The notes beneath the pieces were generated by a model. That model was given only the letters and a program-made list of their open reading frames with translations. It was not told where the DNA came from and did not search any database. Positions 33,197-40,254 of a stretch of 41,106 bases of DNA are shown piece by piece. Position 1 is the first letter of the stretch. Each line of letters opens with the position of its first letter. The stretch is from Thermoplasmata archaeon (GTDB taxonomy: Archaea > Thermoplasmatota > Thermoplasmata > Lutacidiplasmatales > UBA184), in assembly GCA_022749935.1 (NCBI GenBank), contig JAKIWQ010000002.1, positions 66,480 through 107,585 of the forward strand, given 5' to 3'. The translations under genes and the position numbers were made by a program.

Positions 33197-33653
33197 GGTC
33201 AGTGTCCTCGTAGAGGGCGGAAAGGCGGCGGCCGGTGCGACGCTCGGCTCGGCGCTCGGACCGCTCGGCGTCAACGTCGGTCAGGTCGTCACGAAGATCA
33301 ACGAAGAGACGAAGCAGTTCGCCGGGATGCGGGTGCCCGTCATTATCCGGGTCGACCCCAACACCCGGTCGTTCACGCTCGTGGTCGGTCGTCCTCCCGT
33401 GGCCGCCCTCCTCCTGAAAGAGGCGAAGAAGGAGAAGGGGTCGGGCAAGCCGAAGACCGAGACCATCGGGGACGTCTCGCTGGACGCCGTCCGCCGGATC
33501 GCGGAGGCGAAGGGCGAGGACCTCCACGGCCGTACGAAGGAAGAGCAGGCGAACCAGGTCATCGGAACCTGCGTTTCCCTCGGCCTCACCGTCGACGGCC
33601 AGGACCCCCGCTTGCTCTTGAAGGAACGCGTGGCCGCCCGAGGCGCGCGATGA
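33186..33653 (+). CDS. rpl11: 50S ribosomal protein L11
   Basis: L11 binds 23S rRNA at the GTPase-associated centre. The track ORF begins at 33111, but the GTG at 33186 gives the standard N-terminus [37 protein letters not shown]. The C-terminal RNA-binding domain is seen in [43 protein letters not shown]. The 155-residue length is right for archaea. It overlaps the spt5 stop by 11 nt and its own stop overlaps the next small ORF (ATGA). The usual downstream L1-L10-L12 genes are absent from this operon. Confidence 0.96.
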   Translation: [155 protein letters not shown]

Positions 33654-33946
33654 TGGGGGGACCGGGCGGTCCTCCGCCCGACCTCGCGAACGCCGAGATC
33701 GTCGACTACCAGACGATCGAGGGCGACGGAAAGGTCCGTCTCAAGTTGAAGGACGGCTCCGTCGTCGAGATCCGCCTCGAGATCATGAACATCCTCCGGG
33801 CCGGCAACGACCCGAACACCGGCCTACCCGCCTACATCGTGCAGTCGGCACCGCTCGTGCGGCTGGTGGAGTGCCCGAAGGAACTCCGCAAGGCTCCGCT
33901 CCGGCCCGGCGGCCGGGACCCCAAGGCGGTCACCGGGTTCGGCTGA
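33650..33946 (+). CDS. Small unrecognised protein translationally coupled to rpl11
   Basis: The 98-residue product starts at an ATG overlapping the rpl11 stop. After a Gly/Pro-rich opening it predicts a small beta-strand domain (EIVDYQTIEGDGKVRLKLKDGSVVEIRLEIMNILRAGNDPNTGLPAYIVQSAPLVRLVECP), then a basic tail. No family is recognised. Its place where rpl1 normally sits, and the stop-start overlap, suggest a role or expression linked to ribosome or transcription components; that is inference. A second in-frame ATG at 33653 is equally possible. Confidence 0.75.
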   Translation: MMGGPGGPPPDLANAEIVDYQTIEGDGKVRLKLKDGSVVEIRLEIMNILRAGNDPNTGLPAYIVQSAPLVRLVECPKELRKAPLRPGGRDPKAVTGFG

Positions 33947-33986
33947 GCGCGACGCCCCCGCGGGTTCGTTCCCGGTCGCCGTAAGT

Positions 33987-33993
33987 CCTATAC
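33987..33993 (+). promoter_or_regulatory. TATA-like box for the 105-aa membrane protein
   Basis: CCTATAC is centred 26 nt before the GTG at 34016, supporting a leaderless GTG start. Confidence 0.5.
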
Positions 33994-34015
33994 CCGCGGC
34001 CCGGGTCGGCCCTCC

Positions 34016-34333
34016 GTGGTCGACCTGCAGGAGACCCCGGCCACCCCACCCTTCGATCCCGGGGGGGACGAGCGGATCGGATACTTCGTCTCCGGCGCGA
34101 CCCTCCTCTTCCTCGGATGGGTCCTCGGCGTGGCCCTCAACCTGCTCCTCCACTGGGAGGCGCGGATGGGTCCGTTCCAGCTCTGGGGGGTCCATTTCGG
34201 ACCGAGCCTCGGACCGTTCGCCTGGGCCGTCTTCGGACTCGGTCTCGTGACCGGAGCGCTGGGGGCGGCGATCCTCGCCGTCGGACGCTCGGCGACGAAA
34301 GGCCCGTTCGTCCTTCCGGGTGCCGACTACTGA
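34016..34333 (+). CDS. Small two-helix membrane protein, unknown
   Basis: The 105-residue product has two predicted membrane helices (YFVSGATLLFLGWVLGVALNLLLH, about 23-46, and FAWAVFGLGLVTGALGAAILAVG, about 67-90) with short polar ends and an intervening WEARMGPFQLWGVHFGP loop. No family is recognised. The GTG start is supported by the promoter box 26 nt upstream. It sits after the ftsZ operon and its last 7 bp overlap the convergent eight-cysteine gene. Confidence 0.68.
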   Translation: MVDLQETPATPPFDPGGDERIGYFVSGATLLFLGWVLGVALNLLLHWEARMGPFQLWGVHFGPSLGPFAWAVFGLGLVTGALGAAILAVGRSATKGPFVLPGADY

Positions 34334-34542
34334 ATCCGACCGGTCAACGGTCCGCCCCGAGTCACTCGGCGCGACGGGGGGCTTCGAGCTTCCACCGGAT
34401 TCTTCGTCCGGCGCTGGGCGCTCGCGCAGTCCGAGCACACCCGCTCATCCGCGTCGAGGCACCCCCGGCAGAACGTCCGGCCGCAGACGGTGCACCCGAG
34501 CGTGGCGGGGATTCCGCACCGTGCACATTGGCCGACGAACAT
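34327..34542 (-). CDS. Eight-cysteine zinc-binding mini-protein
   Basis: The 71-residue protein has four CxxC pairs within its first 40 residues (Cys6/9, 17/20, 25/28, 36/39: CARCGIPATLGCTVCGRTFCRGCLDADERVCSDC). This is enough for two zinc sites in a B-box or RING-like cross-brace. The remainder is a basic, probably flexible tail. It is the last gene of the gatD-gatE-HAD run, starting 6 nt after the HAD stop. The function is unknown. The dense cysteine pattern makes a spurious ORF unlikely. Confidence 0.75.
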   Translation of the reverse strand: MFVGQCARCGIPATLGCTVCGRTFCRGCLDADERVCSDCASAQRRTKNPVEARSPPSRRVTRGGPLTGRIQ

Positions 34543-34548
34543 CGTGGG

Positions 34549-35310
34549 TCACTCCAGGATCGACCCGGTCCGTCCGAGAACTCGGCTCGCCTTAAGACCT
34601 TCGACGAACCCGAGGGAGTACGACCCCTTCGTGACGTAATCGGCGGCCGCCCGGGCGCGGGGACTCCCGGACGGGAAGCTGACCCCGAACCCTGCGGCCC
34701 GGAGCATCTGGACATCGTTGTCGCCATCGCCGAGGACGACCGCGTCGGCGAGCGACCAGCCGAGCGGGGCGAGGGCGCGGACGAGGGCCGGCGCCTTTCC
34801 GGCGCCCCGTTCCATGAGATGGATGGCGTATCCGGTCGACTCGACGGCGATCGGGTGGGAGCGGACGCACGCGCGGACCGCCGCCACGGAAACGTTGGGT
34901 TCGAGGGCGACCTCGCTCTCCCGCCAGCGGTCGGTGAACAACCGACGCACCGGTAGGCCGGCCCGACGGAGCACCCGGTACGCAACGAGCGCGGGCCGCC
35001 GGTCGGCGAGCCGTCGGACCCGGTCGCGACCGTCCGCTCCCTTCCACCACAGCATCCCGCCGTTCTCCGCGACGATCGGACCCGTGAGACCGAGCGACCG
35101 ATGGAGGGCGAGCGCGATGGGGAGGACGTTTCCGGTCGCGAGGACCACCGGGATCTGGCGATCTTCCAGGGCGCGTACGCACCGGAGCGCTTCCGGGTCG
35201 AGGCGGCGCGAGGCGTCCGTGAGGGTTCCATCGACATCCGTGACGACGAGGGCGTACTGTCGTCGCGTGATGTCGGATCCTTTCGGTGGCGCGCGTCCCC
35301 CTCGGCCCAT
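34549..35310 (-). CDS. HAD-superfamily phosphatase, phosphoglycolate phosphatase-like
   Basis: The protein has the HAD motifs in order: VVTDVDGTLT (motif I nucleophile Asp), VVLATGN (II), the C2-type cap, a Lys region, and LGDGDNDVQML (motif IV). The type IIB cap and about 253 residues match archaeal phosphoglycolate phosphatase and sugar phosphatases such as TA0175. The track ORF begins inside gatE at 35583; the ATG at 35310, 14 nt after the gatE stop, is preferred. The first ~15 residues are basic and may not be translated if a later start is used. Its place in the gatDE operon does not explain its role. Confidence 0.85.
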   Translation of the reverse strand: MGRGGRAPPKGSDITRRQYALVVTDVDGTLTDASRRLDPEALRCVRALEDRQIPVVLATGNVLPIALALHRSLGLTGPIVAENGGMLWWKGADGRDRVRRLADRRPALVAYRVLRRAGLPVRRLFTDRWRESEVALEPNVSVAAVRACVRSHPIAVESTGYAIHLMERGAGKAPALVRALAPLGWSLADAVVLGDGDNDVQMLRAAGFGVSFPSGSPRARAAADYVTKGSYSLGFVEGLKASRVLGRTGSILE

Positions 35311-35324
35311 CTTCGTCCTCCCGT

Positions 35325-37196
35325 TCAGGGTGGGGGGCGGGCGTGGAACCGGGCGAGGGCACGGTGGAGCGCTTCCGCGACGTCCTTCCCGTCTCGGCGA
35401 CCCCGGACCTCGCGCATCATGTCGCCCATGAGCGGGGAGAACGCGGCCGCTCCGCGGTCGCGCACCATGCCCGCGTTCGCAGCGACCACGCGGTCGGCGA
35501 TCGAATCGAGATCCTCCAGCACCGGCCCGGCGAGGCCGGCCCGCTCGACCGCCGCATCCAGGGTCGGGGCGCCCGCCATCCACGCCGCGAGCACTCCGGG
35601 GATCCCCTCTTTGGAGAATTGACCCGACTCCGCGCCCCGGAGCAGCGCGTCCAACTGATCGAGAGAGAGTTCGACGTCCGACCCGCGGGGAGCGGCCGCG
35701 ACCGCCGCCGCGAGTTCCTGCGTGAGGAGCCGCGACACCGGGCCCGGCGATCGGCCCCGTCGGACCAGTTCCTCCAGAGTGCTCGCATCGCCGGCGGCCA
35801 CAAGCTGACGGACGAGATCGGGTGGAAGTTGGAACGTGGAGGCGAGTCGGTGGCGGAGGGTGGCCGGTCGTTCGGGTAGATGCGAGGACAGGTCCCGTAA
35901 ACGCTCCTCCGGCACGGCGACCGGAGGCACGTCGGTCTCCGGATACATGCGGTCCTTCCCGGCGAGCGGGCGCGAGTATCGGGTCCGTCCGTCCGGCAGC
36001 GGGTCCCGCGTCTCTCCGGGAATCCCCTCGAGGGCCGACCGGGCGCGCTCGGCCACACGTACCAGCGCGGCTTCGGCCCGTTCTCGCGTTGGGGCGACCA
36101 CGAGAACGAACGCGTCGGGCTCGTCCAGGCCGAGCGCCTCCCGAAGTCGGACCACCTCCGTCGTTCCGAGTCCGTGTCCGGGCAGTTCGTCCGAGTGAAG
36201 GAGGCCCCCGAGCCCCACCGCTCGAGCTTGGTCGGCGAGCTCCCGACCGAGCCGCTCCTCCGAAGCGTCGGACCCCCGAAGCATCCCGGCGAAGCCTCGA
36301 AGCGAAAGGGCCAGGATGACGCCCCGTTTCCCTGGGGCGCCCGCCAACGGCCCGGAAACCACGTCCGCGAGAAATTCGCCCACGTCCCGGATCTCGGCCG
36401 TCCGGGCGGTTACGCCCCGGCGGAGCAGCCGGTCGCGCAGGCGCAGAAGGGCCTCCTGGCGGGCGACCTCCCGGTCGGTGTACTCCCCGATCATGCGCAG
36501 CTCCTGGACTCCCTTGATCTCGATACGACGGCCCCCCTCGGTCGAGACATTCAGGTCCTCCCGAATCGTCCCGATCCCGCGGCGGACCCGTCCGGTGGAC
36601 CGGAGGAGGGCCCCGATCTCCTCGGCGACCTCGCGGGCCTCGAGGCCGCTGTGGATATCCGGGCCGGTGGCGATCTCGACCAACGGGATCCCGAGGCGGT
36701 CCAGCCGGTACGTGATCCCGTCCTTCGAGTCGGAGACCTTGCGCGCGGCGTCTTCCTCGAGGCAGATCGTATCGATGGCGTGACGACGCCCGCCGACATC
36801 GAGATGTCCGTCGGTTGCGATGAGCGCCGTGCGCTGAAATCCGGTGGTGTTCGACCCGTCGACGACGATCTTCCGCATGACCTCGACTTCGTCCACGGGC
36901 CGTGCCTCCAGCAAGAGCGCGAGCTGGAGGGCGGTGTCGAGCGCTTCCGGATTCAGGGCGTGCGGCGGTTCCTCGTCCATCTCGACGAGGCAGTTGGACG
37001 GACCCGATTCGTATCGGTACAGGAGTTCTCGCGACGCCTGAAGGGCCGCCGCGGGGTCGATGGCCCGGTTCTCGCCGCCCGACGCGCGCAGCCGCCGGGA
37101 GAAGGTCTGTCCGACCTCTTCGGAGAGTTCGGCCGGGCAGTCGCAGAAGAGCTTACTCATCGCGAGCTGCTGGTGGACCTCGAGGCCGACCTTCAC
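35325..37196 (-). CDS. gatE: Glutamyl-tRNA(Gln) amidotransferase subunit E
   Basis: GatE is the archaea-specific, GatB-related kinase/transamidase subunit that with GatD makes Gln-tRNA(Gln). The track ORF is much longer because its frame stays open through gatD; the GTG at 37196 starts VKVGLEVHQQLAMSKLFCDCPAEL, the universal GatB/E opening, and overlaps the gatD stop (GTGA). This gives 623 residues. Other features are LVEMDEEPPH, the GSNTTGFQRT metal and phosphate segment, CLEEDAARK, RLGIPLVEIATGPD, an inserted AspRS-like GAD domain with GRTRYSRPLAGKDRMYPETDVPP, and the C-terminal tail domain. GatE marks an archaeon. Confidence 0.95.
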   Translation of the reverse strand: MKVGLEVHQQLAMSKLFCDCPAELSEEVGQTFSRRLRASGGENRAIDPAAALQASRELLYRYESGPSNCLVEMDEEPPHALNPEALDTALQLALLLEARPVDEVEVMRKIVVDGSNTTGFQRTALIATDGHLDVGGRRHAIDTICLEEDAARKVSDSKDGITYRLDRLGIPLVEIATGPDIHSGLEAREVAEEIGALLRSTGRVRRGIGTIREDLNVSTEGGRRIEIKGVQELRMIGEYTDREVARQEALLRLRDRLLRRGVTARTAEIRDVGEFLADVVSGPLAGAPGKRGVILALSLRGFAGMLRGSDASEERLGRELADQARAVGLGGLLHSDELPGHGLGTTEVVRLREALGLDEPDAFVLVVAPTRERAEAALVRVAERARSALEGIPGETRDPLPDGRTRYSRPLAGKDRMYPETDVPPVAVPEERLRDLSSHLPERPATLRHRLASTFQLPPDLVRQLVAAGDASTLEELVRRGRSPGPVSRLLTQELAAAVAAAPRGSDVELSLDQLDALLRGAESGQFSKEGIPGVLAAWMAGAPTLDAAVERAGLAGPVLEDLDSIADRVVAANAGMVRDRGAAAFSPLMGDMMREVRGRRDGKDVAEALHRALARFHARPPP

Positions 37197-38509
37197 GGGG
37201 ACGCTTCCCCGGTGTGTCGGTCGAGAAACTCCTCGGCCCGTGGCGCCCGGAGGAGTTCGGTGACCCCGTCGGGCGTGACAGCGTGCCCGAGCGCCCACAC
37301 CATCTTCGCGTACGCGGTCTCGGGAAGGAGGTCGTCCAGGAAGACGACTCCGGCGTGGAGGAGCTCGCGCCCGGTGGCGTACACGTACGGGTCGGCGCGA
37401 CCCCCGAGGCATTGCGTCGTCATCGCGACCACGACGCCGCGACCGATTGCCTCTCGGATCCAGGGTAGGTGCGTCGAGCTGACGTGCCCGAGGCCCGTCC
37501 CCGCCAGGACGACGCCTCGGAGGTCCTGGACGAACCCCGCCGCGCGCTCGGGCTGGAGGCCCGGATAGAACCAGAGCAATCCGGCGTGCGTGTCGAGCGG
37601 TCCGTCGCAGCGAGCCGGGCCGACGGCCGGAGGGCGCACACTGGATCCGAGCGTAAAGACTTCCCCCTCCAACCAGCCGATCGGCGGACCATTCCGGCTC
37701 TCGAACGCGTCGCGTCGGCTCGAGTGCATCTTGCGGACCCAGTTTCCCCGGTGGACGGCGAACCGAGTGTCGGACAGACCGGCATGCATGAGCACGACCA
37801 CTTCGCCGATCCCGCCGTTCCGTGCGACCTGGACGGCCGCATCGAGATTCGAGGGTCCGTCCGAGGAGGGCCGGTCCGGCGATCGCTGGGCCCCCACGAG
37901 GACGACGGGTCCGGGGAGGTTGACGAGGAGAAAGCTGAGCGCGGCCGCGGTGAACCCGAGGGTATCCGTCCCGTGCGCGATCACGACGCCGACGGCCCCA
38001 GCGTGAAACGATTCCACCACCTTCTCTCCGAGCTCCGCCCAATCCTCGGGACGGAACTCTTCGCTCAGCCGGTCGAACACCGGCACGATGCGGACCGGCC
38101 CGCGGTGCTGCAGCTCCGGGTAGAAGGCAAGGATTTCCGCCTCGCCCTTGACGGGGCGGACCCCTCCGGTTTCGTAGTCGACCCGGGAGGCGATCGTTCC
38201 GCCCGTCGTTAGCAGGGCGACCCAAGCTCCGGAAGGCGCCGTGGGAAGGGGAACGGTTCCATCGACGTTCGACAACCGGGTCGGCGCGGCTTCTTCGACG
38301 ATCCGGAAGGCAAAATCGCGACCGATCTTCAACCCGACGTTGTATCCGCTCGCGAGCTTCAGCTGGAGAACGCGGGCCCCGGAGAAGTCGTGGTGCGGGA
38401 CGATGGTCCCGCGCCACGTGGAGCCTCCCGCGTCGGAAATTTCCACGCGCCGGCCCATCGGGAGCACGGCGAGTTCGGGCCACGGGTCCCGTCGATCCGG
38501 ATCGAGCAT
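37193..38509 (-). CDS. gatD: Glutamyl-tRNA(Gln) amidotransferase subunit D
   Basis: GatD is the asparaginase-like subunit that releases ammonia from an amide donor and channels it to GatE. The 438-residue protein has an N-terminal beta-barrel (about 1-85), then the asparaginase fold with the nucleophile Thr in LLTTGGTIASRVDY, VVIAHGTDTLGFTAAALSF (second catalytic Thr/Asp) and VLVGAQRSPDRPSSDG with the usual SD. The ATG at 38509 follows a CTTTATTACG box about 47 nt upstream, leaving a leader of about 20 nt. It is the first gene of gatD-gatE-HAD-cysteine protein. Confidence 0.95.
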   Translation of the reverse strand: MLDPDRRDPWPELAVLPMGRRVEISDAGGSTWRGTIVPHHDFSGARVLQLKLASGYNVGLKIGRDFAFRIVEEAAPTRLSNVDGTVPLPTAPSGAWVALLTTGGTIASRVDYETGGVRPVKGEAEILAFYPELQHRGPVRIVPVFDRLSEEFRPEDWAELGEKVVESFHAGAVGVVIAHGTDTLGFTAAALSFLLVNLPGPVVLVGAQRSPDRPSSDGPSNLDAAVQVARNGGIGEVVVLMHAGLSDTRFAVHRGNWVRKMHSSRRDAFESRNGPPIGWLEGEVFTLGSSVRPPAVGPARCDGPLDTHAGLLWFYPGLQPERAAGFVQDLRGVVLAGTGLGHVSSTHLPWIREAIGRGVVVAMTTQCLGGRADPYVYATGRELLHAGVVFLDDLLPETAYAKMVWALGHAVTPDGVTELLRAPRAEEFLDRHTGEASP

Positions 38510-38550
38510 CGAGCCGGTTCCGCCGTCCCCCGGCGCTCGGGAGCGCGCCG

Positions 38551-38560
38551 CGTAATAAAG
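38551..38560 (-). promoter_or_regulatory. Probable TATA box for the gatDE operon
   Basis: On the minus strand it reads CTTTATTACG, about 47 nt before the gatD ATG. It is one of two TATA-like elements in the 142-bp gatD/tRNA-Arg gap. Confidence 0.45.
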
Positions 38561-38595
38561 TGTGGCGCGGACCGTCCCGTTTCAGACCCCGCGGC

Positions 38596-38602
38596 TTTTA
38601 TA
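38596..38602 (+). promoter_or_regulatory. Probable TATA box for tRNA-Arg
   Basis: TTTTATA lies about 50 nt before the tRNA 5' end. Transcription would start ~25 nt upstream of the mature end, leaving a short leader for RNase P to remove. Confidence 0.5.
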
Positions 38603-38651
38603 GAGAACCCCGCTCGCCGCTGACGGGAAACCACCGAGAGACCGGATGGAT

Positions 38652-38760
38652 GCCCGTGTGGGGTAGCTACGGACGCGGGGCACACACCCCGGCCCGCTGC
38701 AATGGATTATCCTAGAGGCCTGCGGAGCCTCAGACCTGGGTTCGAATCCCAGCACGGGCG
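38652..38760 (+). tRNA. tRNA-Arg (GCG) with a ~34-nt insertion in the D-loop; likely attachment site
   Basis: The acceptor GCCCGTG (38652-38658) pairs with CACGGGC (38753-38759), with discriminator G. The D-stem is GGGT/ATCC. The anticodon stem GAGGC/GCCTC encloses CTGCGGA, giving anticodon GCG. The T-arm is CTGGG-TTCGAAT-CCCAG. The D-loop is again 44 nt, and 32 of those bases match tRNA-Pro at 15740, including the first 13. The inserted bases form a weaker hairpin around GGGG-CACACA-CCCC. It is probably an intron. An archaeal integrase starts 54 nt downstream in the same direction, so the 3' half is the likely integration target. No second copy of the tRNA end was found in the window. Confidence 0.88.
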
Positions 38761-38783
38761 TTACCCTCCCCCTAACGAATACC

Positions 38784-38792
38784 ATTATTAAG
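38784..38792 (+). promoter_or_regulatory. TATA-like box for the integrase
   Basis: ATTATTAAG is centred about 26 nt before the GTG at 38814, indicating leaderless transcription and supporting the GTG start. Confidence 0.6.
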
Positions 38793-38813
38793 TCGTCGAC
38801 GCTGTCCTCGTTT

Positions 38814-40193
38814 GTGTCCGCCCGCGAAGCGACTCGTAAGGAGCCCCGTAGAGCCCATCGGCCCGAGAAGAAACCGTCTGCAAAGGTCGGACGTGAACGA
38901 CACCGGCATCTGCTCGACGACCCTCGGGTGAAGGGCTGGTACGACGAGAGGGCGCTCCGTTCGCGTCTTTCGGCGGACACTTACCTTCGCCAGCTTGGCG
39001 GATTATGCGAGCGTCTGAAGCTTGATCCCGAGGAACTTTCGAAGCTCGCAACGAAAGACCCGGACAGGCTCCACGACCTTCTCGTAAAGTTCGCTGCGGA
39101 CCTCAAGTCGGAGGAGCGGCTCGATTCGTACATCGCGAAGGTCTTTGATGGCCTGCGGTCCTGGCTCCGCGCGCGGCGGGTGGAGTTCGACCAGTTCCCC
39201 CGGTTGAGCCCGGTGCGCGGCGTCTCGCTTGAGAACGAAGTCGTTCCGTCCCCGGACGAGCTTCGCGCTGTCCTCTACAACTCCGGGATGTCTTTCCGGG
39301 GGCGCTCGAGCGCGTTGTTCATGGCTCATGCCGGTCTCCGTCCCGGCGTCCTTGGAACTTACCAGGCACTGGATGGCCTGCGGCTCGGCGATATCCCGGA
39401 CCTCAAGCTTGGGAAGGTTCCGGCGTTTTCAGAGCTACCTTTCTCGATCCGAGTGCCCGCTCGACTCTCGAAGACTCGAAAGCTCTACACCACCTTCGGG
39501 ACAACCGAGCTGGGGGAGACGTTCTTGGCATACCTTCGGGAGAGGGTTGAGCGAGGAGAGAAGCTCGGAGCCGACTCCCCAGTAATCGCAGCCAATCCGC
39601 TTGGCATGGCCCGCGGGTACGCGAAGGACACGGGTTTCCTCACAACGAAGGGGATCGTCATGGAGTTGCGTGAAACCCTGAAGGGCCGCGCACCGGAGGG
39701 GAAGCGTCTACGTCCGTACGTCCTTCGGTGCTACGCATCAACCCGCCTCCTCCTGGCGGAGGCATCGAGTAAGATTCCACGAGACTTGCGAGAGAGCATC
39801 CTCGGGCACGACACCGGCGGCGCTGCAGCCCGTTACCACGTCGGAAAGACCTGGGGGCCCGAGCTGCTGAAGGAGGCGCGCGCATCGTTCAAACGTGCGG
39901 AGACATTCCTCACTACGAACGCGGTGATCGAGTCCAACGAAGGCGGCAACCGTGTCCTCCGCGCCCTGATGGTCGTGAAGGGGATGGCTCCAACCGACGC
40001 GGACAAGGTTGACCTCGGGTCTATGACCGACCCGGAAATCCAAGAGCTGTTCCGGAAACTCGGGATCGGGGCTACGACTTCGAAGCGGTCCGAGAGGGCG
40101 TTCCCCGTCGACGATGTACCGAAGATGCTTGACGCCGGGTGGGAGTTCGTGGCACCCCTGAACGGGTCGATGGCGGTGCTTCGAAGCCCCTAA
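38814..40193 (+). CDS. int: Archaeal tyrosine recombinase (integrase)
   Basis: This site-specific recombinase would catalyse integration and excision at the adjacent tRNA-Arg. The 459-residue protein has an N-terminal SAM-like domain (TYLRQLGGLCERLKLDPEELSKL), then the catalytic domain with Arg I in AGLRPGVLG (Arg176), box II RPYVLRCYASTRLL (Arg305), LGHDTGG (His332) and the nucleophile in ARYHVGK (Tyr341). The ~118 residues after Tyr341 contain a domain seen in other archaeal integrases (LGSMTDPEIQELFRKLGI ... DDVPKMLDAGWEFVAPLNGSMAVL). All catalytic positions are intact, with a Tyr where many family members have His in box II. Codons ending in T or A are commoner than in the chromosome to the left, consistent with transfer. 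Confidence 0.9.
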   Translation: MSAREATRKEPRRAHRPEKKPSAKVGRERHRHLLDDPRVKGWYDERALRSRLSADTYLRQLGGLCERLKLDPEELSKLATKDPDRLHDLLVKFAADLKSEERLDSYIAKVFDGLRSWLRARRVEFDQFPRLSPVRGVSLENEVVPSPDELRAVLYNSGMSFRGRSSALFMAHAGLRPGVLGTYQALDGLRLGDIPDLKLGKVPAFSELPFSIRVPARLSKTRKLYTTFGTTELGETFLAYLRERVERGEKLGADSPVIAANPLGMARGYAKDTGFLTTKGIVMELRETLKGRAPEGKRLRPYVLRCYASTRLLLAEASSKIPRDLRESILGHDTGGAAARYHVGKTWGPELLKEARASFKRAETFLTTNAVIESNEGGNRVLRALMVVKGMAPTDADKVDLGSMTDPEIQELFRKLGIGATTSKRSERAFPVDDVPKMLDAGWEFVAPLNGSMAVLRSP

Positions 40194-40254
40194 CCCCCAT
40201 CGCTGATTTCTACCTCGCCGGGCGCTGATAAGGGACCAGTGGCTTGGCCGACGG

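Noticed and set aside
36174-37568. 464-aa plus-strand ORF across gatE/gatD
   Set aside because: Antisense shadow; gatE and gatD on the minus strand carry full family motifs.
37197-38483. N-terminal half of the 1052-aa ORF 35325..38483 as a fused protein
   Set aside because: Arg/Pro-rich out-of-frame reading of gatD; gatE starts at the GTG overlapping the gatD stop.
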